A stretch of DNA of 64,000 bases, taken from contig NZ_MLJI01000001.1 in the NCBI RefSeq assembly GCF_002095535.1, forward strand, positions 3,916,412 through 3,980,411, read 5' to 3'. The position numbers and the translations under genes are program-made. The notes below the pieces were generated by a model that did not search any database, was not told the DNA's origin, and worked only from the letters and a program-made list of their open reading frames with translations. Within the stretch, counting starts at the first letter, position 1, and every line of letters begins with the position of its first letter. Below are positions 17,864-25,634 of this stretch, piece after piece. The stretch is from Pantoea cypripedii (lineage in GTDB: Bacteria; Pseudomonadota; Gammaproteobacteria; Enterobacterales; Enterobacteriaceae).

Positions 17864-18640
17864 TTATTTGCCGCTGAGGCTGTTGTGGATCATGTCCAGC
17901 CAGCCAGGAATACCAAGCTGGAAGGATTGCAGCAGTTTCATGTCGAAGCCGCGGAAGAAGCCACTCAGCACGAACAGCAGCACGATCGCGGTCATCATCA
18001 CTTTGGTGACTTTGTTCCAACCGCTTTCTTCGACGCCTTTACCGATCAGGATGCCCAGTACCAGACCAGGTACGGCGTTGCCCATGATCAACTGCGCCAG
18101 GCCGCCAAAAATGGTGGCCCAGAAGCCTGATTTCTTACCGGCATCAATCGCCGCCAGCCAGAAAATCACCGGCATCACGGTGTTCACCAGCAAGTTGGCC
18201 GCAGGAACCAGCACTTTAACGGCGGTGACCTGCAAAGCCGCCGGGACGGCAGAGGCGGTGCTGTTGAGGAAGGCCACCACGATCATGCCGATGATGCCGC
18301 AGGCAATGGCCATCTTTTTCGGGTTGTGTAGTGTTTCTGCTACGTTGCGGTTTTTCACCATCAGTGCCGCCGCGCCCCAGTTGGGCAGGATGCGATGGTC
18401 AACGTCTTGCGTGAATGAACCCGCCGCCACGGATGAAGCCCAGGCGTTAAAGAAAAAGCCGAGACCAAAGGAGAAGTGCGATGCTGGATCGCCTTCACAG
18501 GAGTTAAGCTCGCCCAGCGTACGGAACGCGCCCATGCCCTGCGTGGTAGGTGCGTGAAACATGCGTGCGGCACCTGCTCCGACGCCAACCCCTACCAACC
18601 CGCCAATGATTAACGACTTAAACAAAATAATTAAAAACAT
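17864..18640 (-). CDS. DUF4311-family integral membrane protein
   Basis: A 258-residue membrane protein with an N-terminal anchor (FLIILFKSLIIGGLVGVGVGAGAARMFH) and a conserved polar segment (MGAFRTLGELNSCEGDPASHFSFGLGFFFNAWASSVAAGSFTQDVDHRILPNW). Several hydrophobic spans follow (ACGIIGMIVVAFLNSTASAVPAAL, WATIFGGLAQLIMGNAVPGLVLGILIG, MMTAIVLLFVLSGFF). The polar block, with HFSFG and a DH pair, could carry a binding or catalytic role. It is only 12 nt upstream of the DUF4310 gene. It is probably the partner subunit of one transporter; the role is inferred from context only. Confidence 0.8.
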   Translation of the reverse strand: MFLIILFKSLIIGGLVGVGVGAGAARMFHAPTTQGMGAFRTLGELNSCEGDPASHFSFGLGFFFNAWASSVAAGSFTQDVDHRILPNWGAAALMVKNRNVAETLHNPKKMAIACGIIGMIVVAFLNSTASAVPAALQVTAVKVLVPAANLLVNTVMPVIFWLAAIDAGKKSGFWATIFGGLAQLIMGNAVPGLVLGILIGKGVEESGWNKVTKVMMTAIVLLFVLSGFFRGFDMKLLQSFQLGIPGWLDMIHNSLSGK

Positions 18641-18667
18641 GCGCTTACCTTTGTTTTTCGTCTGTTG

Positions 18668-18967
18668 TTAAGGTGCCGCCGTGAATTCCACCTGTTCGGT
18701 ATCGATCACGGTGACGCTGACGGTAATCTCCAGCTCGACGCTGTAGTTCCGTCGCTCACGCGCGAGGAAAAAGAACAAAAATTTCTCCGTCTTGACGCGT
18801 TCCTGCGCGCGCAGCACCCGAACATCCTGGGGTTCAATGCGCAGCAGAATCTTTTGCGTGGTGCGCAGCACTTGCTGCTGCACCCGACTCAGGGCATCGG
18901 CAAAGGCTTTGGCTTTGGTATCGCCTGCGCCCTGCACCGTCACCTGAGTCACGTATTGTTGTTTCAT
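18668..18967 (-). CDS. DUF4312-family small soluble protein
   Basis: A 99-residue protein with alternating beta/alpha pattern (QYVTQVTVQGAGDTKAKAFADALSRVQQQVLRTTQKILLRIEPQDVRVL), then a basic FLFFFLARERRNYSVELEITVSVTVI strand region. It has no signal peptide and no cysteine. It resembles no enzyme family I recognise beyond the DUF4312 group restricted to this gene cluster. Only two bases separate it from the SFCGS-protein gene upstream. It is a likely cytoplasmic accessory subunit of the putative transporter (inference). Confidence 0.78.
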   Translation of the reverse strand: MKQQYVTQVTVQGAGDTKAKAFADALSRVQQQVLRTTQKILLRIEPQDVRVLRAQERVKTEKFLFFFLARERRNYSVELEITVSVTVIDTEQVEFTAAP

Positions 18968-18969
18968 GC

Positions 18970-19332
18970 TTAGCTGCCGTGTTTTTTCGTCCAGGCCTGC
19001 ACCAGCCGTTCACCCAGCTCTTCTTTGTCCATAAAGCCGAAGCCAAGCACCGTGGCACCTTCGTTGATTGCCGTAACGCCTTCATCAATCGAACGCATGC
19101 CGTGTTTCGCTTTGTAGCCATATTTGTTCTGCGCGGTGATGGCACCTGCGCCGCCACTGCCGCAGAAGGAGATGCCAAAGTCGGCGTTTTCCGCTTTCAT
19201 TACGTCGCCCAGCTTCATATCCGCCGCCACGCCCGGTACCACCACCGCACGGCCACCGGCTTTCTCGACACCTGCCGCCACTTTTTGCCCTTTACCCAGA
19301 CGATCGCCAATCACTACCGTTACCATGTTCAA
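18970..19332 (-). CDS. SFCGS-motif glycine-rich small protein
   Basis: A 120-residue cytoplasmic protein with a Rossmann-like opening (VTVVIGDRLGKGQKVAAGVEKAGGRAVVVPG) and the signature DFGISFCGSGGAGAITAQNKYG around Cys57. The C-terminus (GATVLGFGFMDKEELGERLVQAW) is amphipathic. CGSGxAG next to a beta strand recalls the active-site cysteine loop of PTS EIIB proteins such as GatB (CGSGVATS), but Cys57 lies too far into the chain for a standard EIIB. It is either a remote EIIB analogue or a new small-molecule-binding fold. It is cotranscribed with the PRD gene 19 nt upstream. Confidence 0.78.
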   Translation of the reverse strand: MNMVTVVIGDRLGKGQKVAAGVEKAGGRAVVVPGVAADMKLGDVMKAENADFGISFCGSGGAGAITAQNKYGYKAKHGMRSIDEGVTAINEGATVLGFGFMDKEELGERLVQAWTKKHGS

Positions 19333-19351
19333 TTCCTCTTAAAATTTCTGA

Positions 19352-19684
19352 CTAATTCGACCTTGCAACTTCAATGTGTACCGACAATAACCACGCCTCT
19401 TCGCGTGGCAGGTTGCCGAACAGATCCACCACCTGCTGTGCCAGTGCCATCGTCTCGGGCGAGATATCCTCAAATAGCTCCGCTTCCACTTCCGGTAAGG
19501 CTTCCCCGGTGAGGGAGCGCGAGGCCATGGCCCGCACGTGTGAGGTCAGCATTTGCTGCTGCACCGCATTGGGTTCGATGTGGTGTGCCGCATACAGCGC
19601 GGCAATCTGCGTCATCACGTTATCCGCCAGAGCCTGAATCGCTTCCGGCGTGCTCTGTTTCAGCGGAACTGCTTCACTACTCAC
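19352..19684 (-). CDS. Stand-alone PRD-domain protein (EF_0829-type)
   Basis: A short protein (110 residues) made of essentially one PTS regulation domain. Both expected phosphorylatable histidines are present: one in TSHVRAMASRSLTGE and one in LLSVHIEVA. There is no DNA- or RNA-binding domain. GTG 19684 is chosen because AGGAG sits 8 nt upstream; the alternative GTG at 19693 would leave only one base between the Shine-Dalgarno and the start. It is the first gene of the cluster and may be phosphorylated by HPr or an EIIB to modulate the large PRD activator at the other end. Confidence 0.8.
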   Translation of the reverse strand: MSSEAVPLKQSTPEAIQALADNVMTQIAALYAAHHIEPNAVQQQMLTSHVRAMASRSLTGEALPEVEAELFEDISPETMALAQQVVDLFGNLPREEAWLLSVHIEVARSN

Positions 19685-19747
19685 CTGGCTCACTCCTGTT
19701 TACAGCGGACAATGACCGTTAATTCGCGTTGAAAAGAAATTATCCTG

Positions 19748-19794
19748 TCCACCGGGCGGTGTGGAGACGCATCTTTTCCACCTCGAAGTGGAAA
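19748..19794. promoter_or_regulatory. Paired inverted repeats upstream of the nine-gene cluster (candidate operator)
   Basis: Two inverted repeats share TCCAC/GTGGA half-sites: TCCAC-N8-GTGGA at 19748-19765 and TTTCCAC-N6-GTGGAAA at 19775-19794. Their centres are 28 bp apart. On the minus strand a GATAAT (-10-like) lies just downstream of the first. They are a plausible binding site for the PRD activator. No regulator site of this sequence is known to me. Confidence 0.5.
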
Positions 19795-19834
19795 TCATGC
19801 GGGTGACTGTGCGCCAGATCGCAGGATGCACGAA

Positions 19835-19856
19835 GAATGCAAAATACATCACATTT
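19835..19856 (-). promoter_or_regulatory. CRP-like site upstream of the nine-gene cluster
   Basis: The minus strand reads AAATGTGA-TGTATT-TTGCATTC. The left half matches the CRP consensus AAATGTGA perfectly and the right half partly. Carbon-catabolite control of a sugar-acid cluster would be expected. Confidence 0.55.
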
Positions 19857-19910
19857 CGCACAGAATGATGGGAACAAGCGGCAGAATCGGGCGAGTTATG
19901 CCCAGGAATA

Positions 19911-19932
19911 AGGCCAGCCAGATGGCTGGCCT
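19911..19932 (-). terminator. Terminator after cybC
   Basis: AGGCCAGCCA / TGGCTGGCCT perfect 10-bp stem with a 2-nt loop, followed on the minus strand by TTATTCC. It lies 5 nt past the cybC stop. Confidence 0.75.
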
Positions 19933-19937
19933 GGCTG

Positions 19938-20324
19938 TCAGCGGAATTTCTTATGGTTGGCGTTGCGAATATCTTCCAGTTTCTTCGCTTCGGTTTTAGC
20001 CTCGTCCAGTTTGTTGGCTTGAGCCAGTTGATCCACCACATCAATCTGGGCGATCAGCGAATCCAGTCCGGCGTGGAAATCCTTGATCTGAGCGCTATCA
20101 GCAGGCTGACCTTCCAGCTTTTCCGGCGTGGATTTTTTTGCATCCTCCGCCGCCTGACGCATCTTGCCGAGCGCGGTTTGCATTTCCTGGGCATCGGAGG
20201 CTTTTTTCACCGTGCTCAGGCCATCTTTGAGGGTATCCATATCTTTTTCCAGGTCAGCCGCATACAGGCTGGCACTGGAGAACAACAGCGAGAGAGACAA
20301 CATTGCAATCACATGCTTACGCAT
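19938..20324 (-). CDS. cybC: Soluble cytochrome b562
   Basis: Periplasmic four-helix-bundle haem protein of 128 residues with a 22-residue signal peptide (cut after SLYA). The haem ligands fall exactly where expected: Met7 (ADLEKDM) and His102 (NANHKKFR) of the mature chain. Haem is non-covalent, because there is no CxxCH. Its electron-transfer partner is unknown even in E. coli, where many strains carry a disrupted cybC; here it is intact. It follows pmbA, as in E. coli, but each gene has its own terminator. Confidence 0.92.
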   Translation of the reverse strand: MRKHVIAMLSLSLLFSSASLYAADLEKDMDTLKDGLSTVKKASDAQEMQTALGKMRQAAEDAKKSTPEKLEGQPADSAQIKDFHAGLDSLIAQIDVVDQLAQANKLDEAKTEAKKLEDIRNANHKKFR

Positions 20325-20351
20325 CGTTCATTCCTTTATTATTGTGGAGAT

Positions 20352-20378
20352 AAAAAAGGCAGCCTTGCGGGCTGCCTT
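20352..20378 (-). terminator. Terminator after pmbA
   Basis: AGGCAGCC / GGCTGCCT stem; on the minus strand it is followed by six T residues. It lies between the pmbA stop and cybC. Confidence 0.88.
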
Positions 20379-20393
20379 CAGGAAGCGATGTCA

Positions 20394-21734
20394 TTACTGC
20401 CCGGCGATCTTCATCTCCGGAAGCAGCACCGATCCACACTGGATGTTGCTGCGGGTTTCAATATCGTTGCCGACGGTGACCATATTGCGCCACATATCTT
20501 TCAGATTTCCGGCGATGGTGATTTCGCTCACCGGATACTGGATTTCACCGTTCTCCACCCAGTAACCGGCCGCACCGCGTGAATAGTCGCCGGTAATGGC
20601 GCTGACGCCCTGGCCCATCAGTTCCGTCACCACCAGGCCACGGCCCATCTGCCTGATCAAATCGTCAAAGCTATGGCCCTGACCGGCAATACGCCAGTTG
20701 TGAATGCCACCCGCATGGCCGGTGCTTTGCAGGCCAAGCTTACGCGCGGAATAGCTGGTCATCAGCCAATTTTGCAGCACACCATTTTTGATAATGTCAC
20801 GCGCCTGGGTACGCACCCCTTCGCTATCAAATGGCGTCGAGGCCAGGCCTTTCAGCAGGTGCGGCTTCTCTTCGATGGTCAGCCATTCCGGCAGGATCTG
20901 TGTACCCAGCGCATCGAGCAGGAAAGTCGATTTGCGGTACACGCTGCTGCCGCTGATGGCTCCCACCAGGTGACCAAACAAGCCTGTTGCCACTTCCGGG
21001 GCGAAAATCACTGGCGCTTTCATGGTGGAAAGCTTGCGCGGTGCCAGGCGTGACAACACGCGACGTGCGCATTCTGCCCCGACCCACTCGGCACTTTGCA
21101 GATCGTGAATATCACGGCCAATGGTGTAAGCGTAATCACGCTCCATTTCGCCGTTTTGTTCGGCAATCACGCAGCTGGATAGCGAATGGCGGCTGGAGCA
21201 GTAGCTCTGCAACATGCCGTGGCTGTTGCCGAATACTTTGATACCGACGTGACTGTTAAAACTGCCGCCTTCGGTATTGGTGATGCGTTTATCGGCCTGT
21301 AAGGCGGCTTGTTCCGCCTGCGCCGCCAGTTCAATCGCGCGATCGGCGTCGATCTCCCACGGATGGTAGAGATCGAGATCCGGGGCGTCGAACGCCAGCA
21401 GATCGCGATCTGCCGGACCGGCATAAGGATCGGCGGAGGTGTAACGGGCAATATCGATCGCCGCCTGAACGGTTCGCTTGATGGCGTCCGGGCTGAGGTC
21501 GGTCGAGGAAGCACTGCCTTTGCGATTCTGGTGATAAACGGTGATGCCGAGCGCGCCATCGCTATTGAATTCGACGTTTTCCACTTCGCCGTAGCGGGTG
21601 CTGACACCGATACCGGTGGTTTTTGTCACCGCCACTTCTGCGCCATCGGTGCTGGCTTTCGCCAGTTCCAGCGCCTGTGCGACAGCCTGTTCCAACACTT
21701 TACGTTGTTCTGCAACCTGAGTAGATACGTTCAT
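20394..21734 (-). CDS. pmbA: Metalloprotease subunit PmbA (TldE)
   Basis: TldE/PmbA, 446 residues, forms a heterodimeric metalloprotease with TldD. The pair matures microcin B17, degrades unfolded peptides and acts on the CcdA antitoxin in E. coli. The protein shows the family blocks [52 protein letters not shown] and [37 protein letters not shown]. The catalytic HExxxH lies in TldD, not here. It is divergent from yjgA over a ~115-bp gap. Confidence 0.96.
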   Translation of the reverse strand: MNVSTQVAEQRKVLEQAVAQALELAKASTDGAEVAVTKTTGIGVSTRYGEVENVEFNSDGALGITVYHQNRKGSASSTDLSPDAIKRTVQAAIDIARYTSADPYAGPADRDLLAFDAPDLDLYHPWEIDADRAIELAAQAEQAALQADKRITNTEGGSFNSHVGIKVFGNSHGMLQSYCSSRHSLSSCVIAEQNGEMERDYAYTIGRDIHDLQSAEWVGAECARRVLSRLAPRKLSTMKAPVIFAPEVATGLFGHLVGAISGSSVYRKSTFLLDALGTQILPEWLTIEEKPHLLKGLASTPFDSEGVRTQARDIIKNGVLQNWLMTSYSARKLGLQSTGHAGGIHNWRIAGQGHSFDDLIRQMGRGLVVTELMGQGVSAITGDYSRGAAGYWVENGEIQYPVSEITIAGNLKDMWRNMVTVGNDIETRSNIQCGSVLLPEMKIAGQ

Positions 21735-21850
21735 CGACCTGCCGTCTAATCTTATGTATGAATATTTTGAGTCTATCAGACTCAGAGAACAATTTCGCAG
21801 TCCCCCGATAAACTGGTAGGATTAGCCTCTTTTTTTTAGGGAGCCAAGAG

Positions 21851-22393
21851 ATGACCAAGCAGCCCGAAGACTGGCTCGATGATGTGCCGGATAATCAGGA
21901 AGAAGAAGACGAAGAGATTATCTGGGTCAGCAAAAGCGAAATTAAACGCGATGCCGAGGAGCTGAAGCGCCTGGGTGCCGAGTTAGTTGAACTGGGGAAA
22001 AATTCCCTCGACAAGATTCCACTCGACGAAGATTTACGTGCCGCCATTGAACTGGCGCAGCGTATCAAGAAAGAAGGCCGTCGCCGCCAGTTGCAGCTGA
22101 TCGGTAAGATGCTGCGCGCCCGTGATGTGGAGCCGATTCGTCTGGCTTTGGACAAACTGAAAAACCGCCACAACCAGCAGGTAGCGTTGTTCCATAAGCT
22201 GGAGAATTTGCGCGATCGTTTGATTGAGCAGGGTGATGATGTGATGGCCGAGGTGGTTAACCTCTATCCGCAGGCCGATCGCCAGCAGCTGCGCAGCATG
22301 ATTCGCAATGCGCAGAAAGAAAAAGCGGCGAACAAGCCACCCAAAGCAGCACGCCAGATTTTCCAGTATCTGCGCGAACTGGCTGAAGCTTAA
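21851..22393 (+). CDS. yjgA: Ribosome biogenesis factor YjgA (DarP)
   Basis: A 180-residue, highly charged helical protein that associates with late 50S precursors in E. coli (also named DarP). Signatures are an acidic N-terminus ([35 protein letters not shown]), [17 protein letters not shown], and a C-terminal basic helix ([26 protein letters not shown]). The start ATG 21851 has GGGAGCC upstream. It is separated from mpl by the repeat-filled 700-bp gap; in E. coli the two are close. Confidence 0.94.
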   Translation: MTKQPEDWLDDVPDNQEEEDEEIIWVSKSEIKRDAEELKRLGAELVELGKNSLDKIPLDEDLRAAIELAQRIKKEGRRRQLQLIGKMLRARDVEPIRLALDKLKNRHNQQVALFHKLENLRDRLIEQGDDVMAEVVNLYPQADRQQLRSMIRNAQKEKAANKPPKAARQIFQYLRELAEA

Positions 22394-22404
22394 TTTCGTA
22401 TCAC

Positions 22405-22430
22405 GTAACGGCGCGATTCATCGCGCGGAT
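22405..22430. repeat. Short palindromic intergenic repeat, copy 2
   Basis: GCGCGA-TTCA-TCGCGC hairpin preceded by GTAACG, 18 nt past the yjgA stop. Same family as the copies near 12.2, 26.4, 37.5, 38.6 and 49.1 kb. Confidence 0.7.
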
Positions 22431-22439
22431 TTTGATCAC

Positions 22440-22715
22440 CGGTGCGGGTTTCGTTCGCCACGGGCTGGGGCAGTTTCAGTTCGCCGGTGCGGCGACCGAA
22501 CAAAGGGCGCCAGGCCGCGCCCTTTGCAATCCCGGGCCTTGCGCTGGCCTGCCTCGCCGCTTCGCGGTGCCTTCGCTCAGTCACGTTTCCGACGGACCGG
22601 CGTCGATTCGCTCCTGCTCAGCGCCGCCTTTCGCTGCATCCATGCAGCTCATCCTGGAATCGTTCCTTCACTCAGCGAGTCCGGATAGCGCCCCACCCCT
22701 CGCTGCAACCGCGAT
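22440..22715 (+). repeat. Long extragenic repeat, copy A
   Basis: Ordered landmarks: GGGGCAGTTTCAG (about 22468), a 10-bp hairpin CAAAGGGCGC/GCGCCCTTTG (22501-22526), then CAATCC, CCTCGC, TCAC, ATTCGCTCCTG, a small hairpin (GCATCCATGC), GCTCATCCTGG, GGAT and CCCCACCCC. The same order appears on the opposite strand in copy B. The boundaries are estimates. Confidence 0.7.
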
Positions 22716-22774
22716 GACTTTCTGTGTTTTTCTTTTTTGCTGTTGGTTTTGTATTTTCTTGTATTTTCTGCGTT

Positions 22775-23060
22775 CTTGCAGACGGTGGGGGGGTGCGGCA
22801 TCCACAGCGCCGAGCGCAGAGGGAAGGCCAGGACGAGCCGACAGGACGTCGGCGAGAGCGCGGTTTGAGCCAGGATGGCGAATCCGCGAGCTCCGTGGGC
22901 CTGAGTGATAAGCGAGGGCACAGCGCATCGCGCTGCGCGAGGACGCCGCGTGGCGCGGATTGCAAAGGTACGCGCCATCGTACCTTTGCCCGTCCGCCTG
23001 CACGGCTGTGCTGAAACTGCCCCATGTCTGGCGGGCGGAACCCCGCTGAAGCACAACCGC
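22775..23060 (-). repeat. Long extragenic repeat, copy B (inverted)
   Basis: On the minus strand it carries the same landmarks as copy A: GGGGCAGTTTCAG, an 11-bp hairpin GCAAAGGTACG/CGTACCTTTGC (22962-22989), CAATCC, CCTCGC, TCAC, GGATTCGCCATCCTGG, a hairpin of different sequence (CCGAC...GTCGG), GCTCGTCCTGG, GGAT and CGCACCCC. Hairpin stems differ between copies while pairing is kept. The boundaries are estimates. Confidence 0.7.
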
Positions 23061-23102
23061 TGCCTGGCGGGCGGACTTGACACTCAAGACGGTAGCTACG
23101 GA

Positions 23103-24458
23103 TTAACGTCCCAGACGTTCCAGCAGTTTCTGATGAATCCCGCCAAAGCCACCGTTGCTCATCACCAGAATCGAATCCCCTGGCTGCGCGACTTTCGCCA
23201 CCATTTCTACCAGCGTATCGATATCGGCACTCCAGTGAGCAGGCTGGATGCAGGCATCCGCCACATCGGCAACCTGCCACGGAATATGGTGCGGCTGGAA
23301 CAGGAACACTTCATCGGCTCGTCCCAGTGACGGTGCCAGCTCATTCTTGCTGACACCCATTTTCATGGTGTTCGAACGTGGTTCCAGCACCGCCAGAATG
23401 CGTGCCGTGCCCCCCACCTTGCTGCGCAGTGCGGCCAGGGTGGCGAGGATCGCCGTCGGATGATGAGCAAAGTCGTCATAAACCTTGATGCCGTTGACAT
23501 CGCCACGCAGCTCCAGGCGGCGACGCGCATTAATAAAGCGCCCCAGCGCTTCTCCGGCATCGTCCGGCTTCACACCCACATGACGTGCAGCGGCCATCGC
23601 CATCAGGCCGTTATGCATGTTGTGCTCGCCCACCAGGCCCCAGTTCACTTCCGCCACTTTTTCACCATCCAGCCAGGCTTCCCAGCGTGAGGCATCCGGC
23701 GTCAGTTTTTTCGCCTGCCAGTGACCGTTGTCACCCACCGTTTCCTGCTCACTCCAGCAGCCCATGGCCATCACCTGCTTCAGGTTATGATCGTGTTCCG
23801 GCAGCAGGATCTTGCCCTGACCCGGTACGATGCGGATCAGATGGTGGAACTGTTTCTGGATGGCACGCAGATCGTCAAAGATATCCGCATGATCGAATTC
23901 CAGATTGTTGAGGATCAGCGTACGCGGGCAGTAATGCACAAACTTGGAACGCTTGTCGAAAAAGGCGCTGTCGTACTCATCCGCTTCAATCACGAAGAAC
24001 GGGCTTTTTCCTAATTTTGCCGAAACATCGAAATTTCCTGGCACACCACCAATAATAAAGCCCGGTTCAAGGCCACAAGCCTCAAGAATCCACGCTGCCA
24101 TGCCGGCTGTGGTGGTTTTACCATGGGTACCGGCGACGGCCAGCACCCAGCGATCGCGCAGCACGAAATCGTGCAGCCACTGCGGGCCGGAGAGGTAAGG
24201 AATGTTACGTTCCAGCACTGCTTCCACACAGGGATTGCCGCGCGTCATGGCGTTGCCGATGATCACCAGATCCGGGGCGGGATCCAGTTGACTGGCATCA
24301 TAACCTTCCGTTAATTCAATGCCTTGCTGCTCCAGCAAGGTACTCATTGGCGGATAGACATTGGCGTCAGAGCCGGTTACTTCGTGGCCAAGTGAGCGCG
24401 CCAGCATCGCCAGACCGCCCATAAAAGTGCCACAAATCCCAAGGATGTGAATGCGCAT
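23103..24458 (-). CDS. mpl: Murein tripeptide ligase Mpl
   Basis: UDP-N-acetylmuramate:L-alanyl-gamma-D-glutamyl-meso-diaminopimelate ligase, 451 residues. It reattaches recycled murein tripeptide to UDP-MurNAc. It has the Mur-ligase three-domain layout: N-terminal MRIHILGICGTFMGGLAMLARSLGHEVTGSD, the ATP loop AGTHGKTTTAG (residues 109-117), then IEADEYDSAFFDKRSKF, HNMHNGLMA and DDFAHHPTAI. The start is ATG 24458; the extra four codons to 24470 are not conserved. It is divergent from fbp. Confidence 0.96.
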   Translation of the reverse strand: MRIHILGICGTFMGGLAMLARSLGHEVTGSDANVYPPMSTLLEQQGIELTEGYDASQLDPAPDLVIIGNAMTRGNPCVEAVLERNIPYLSGPQWLHDFVLRDRWVLAVAGTHGKTTTAGMAAWILEACGLEPGFIIGGVPGNFDVSAKLGKSPFFVIEADEYDSAFFDKRSKFVHYCPRTLILNNLEFDHADIFDDLRAIQKQFHHLIRIVPGQGKILLPEHDHNLKQVMAMGCWSEQETVGDNGHWQAKKLTPDASRWEAWLDGEKVAEVNWGLVGEHNMHNGLMAMAAARHVGVKPDDAGEALGRFINARRRLELRGDVNGIKVYDDFAHHPTAILATLAALRSKVGGTARILAVLEPRSNTMKMGVSKNELAPSLGRADEVFLFQPHHIPWQVADVADACIQPAHWSADIDTLVEMVAKVAQPGDSILVMSNGGFGGIHQKLLERLGR

Positions 24459-24626
24459 AAAGAGATCCATTACTCAAAAGTTCGGCGCACAGTGTAACGC
24501 CGAGTGCAGGTGGAAGAAACGGATTAGGACTATGGTTTTTAAAGTTCAATCGGCTAAACTGCGTACGCATACGTTGGCAGTTTGTTAGAGCTGCTGCCAC
24601 TCCATCGTAGATTCAGGGAATGTGTT

Positions 24627-25634
24627 ATGAAAACGTTAGGCGAATTTATCGTCGAGAAGCAACACGACTTTCCTCACGCCACAGGTGAACTGACGGCGCT
24701 GATTTCAGCCATCAAGCTGGGTGCGAAAATTATCCACCGCGATATCAACAAAGCGGGTCTGGTGGATATTCTCGGTGCCAGCGGCGTTGAAAACGTACAG
24801 GGTGAGCAGCAGATGAAGCTGGACCTGTTCGCCAACGAAAAGCTGAAAGCAGCACTGAAAGCACGCGGCATTGTGGCGGGTATCGCTTCCGAAGAGGAAG
24901 ATGAGTTCGTCATCTTCGAAGGAGTGGAACACGGCAAATACGTGGTGTTGATGGATCCGCTGGACGGTTCTTCCAACATCGACGTTAACGTTTCCGTTGG
25001 TACGATTTTCTCAATCTACCACCGCGTATCCCCGCCGGGCACCCCGGTTACCGAAGCTGATTTTATGCAGCCGGGTAGCAAGCAGGTTGCCGCAGGTTAC
25101 GTGGTGTATGGTTCATCCACCATGATGGTGTACACCACCGGGGTGGGCGTGCACGCCTTTACCTACGATCCATCCCTTGGGGTGTTCTGCCTGAGCCACG
25201 AACGTATGACCTTCCCGGAGAAGGGCTACACCTACTCCATCAACGAAGGTAACTACATTCGCTTCCCGCAGGGCGTGAAAAAATACCTGAAGTTCTGCCA
25301 GGAAGAGGATATCGCCACTCACCGTCCTTACACCTCGCGCTACATCGGCTCCCTGGTGGCTGACTTCCATCGTAACCTGCTGAAAGGCGGCATTTATCTC
25401 TATCCAAGCACCGCCAGCCATCCGAAAGGTAAGCTGCGTCTGCTGTATGAATGCAACCCGATGGCCTTCCTGGCTGAGCAGGCAGGCGGTAAAGCCAGCG
25501 ACGGTAAAAACCGTATCCTGGATATCCAGCCAGAGACCCTGCACCAGCGTTGCCCGTTCTTCTGCGGCAACGACGCCATGGTGGATGACGTCGAGCGCTT
25601 CCTGCGCGAGTTCCCGGATGATCGTCAGGGCTGA
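24627..25634 (+). CDS. fbp: Fructose-1,6-bisphosphatase class 1
   Basis: Gluconeogenic enzyme of 335 residues hydrolysing fructose 1,6-bisphosphate to fructose 6-phosphate. Metal-binding motifs are visible: [11 protein letters not shown] and [13 protein letters not shown], with [15 protein letters not shown] and the substrate loop [38 protein letters not shown] 24627 is chosen for the AGGGA upstream and homologue start ([12 protein letters not shown]); the upstream extension is not conserved. The last ten bases overlap the 3' end of the convergent gene. Confidence 0.96.
   Translation: MKTLGEFIVEKQHDFPHATGELTALISAIKLGAKIIHRDINKAGLVDILGASGVENVQGEQQMKLDLFANEKLKAALKARGIVAGIASEEEDEFVIFEGVEHGKYVVLMDPLDGSSNIDVNVSVGTIFSIYHRVSPPGTPVTEADFMQPGSKQVAAGYVVYGSSTMMVYTTGVGVHAFTYDPSLGVFCLSHERMTFPEKGYTYSINEGNYIRFPQGVKKYLKFCQEEDIATHRPYTSRYIGSLVADFHRNLLKGGIYLYPSTASHPKGKLRLLYECNPMAFLAEQAGGKASDGKNRILDIQPETLHQRCPFFCGNDAMVDDVERFLREFPDDRQG

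Larger units (their letters stand above)
22394..23102. other. Repeat-filled 709-bp gap between yjgA and mpl
   Basis: No credible gene: ORFs in several frames cross it on both strands, with biased composition (Arg/Pro/Ala/Gly), as expected for GC-rich non-coding DNA. It contains a short GCGCGA-type palindrome (22411-22426), two inverted copies of a ~275-bp element, a T-rich centre (about 22716-22780), and two direct copies of CTGGCGGGCGGA (23028-23039, 23064-23075). Confidence 0.75.

Noticed and set aside
17204..18130. 308-codon plus-strand ORF opposite the DUF4310/DUF4311 genes
   Set aside because: His/Gln/Arg-rich antisense reading of hydrophobic membrane-protein codons; no ribosome site.
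22672..23280. 202-codon minus-strand ORF across the yjgA-mpl gap
   Set aside because: It runs through the inverted repeats and into mpl in another frame; Arg/Pro/Cys-rich low-complexity product, as expected for open frames in GC-rich non-coding DNA.
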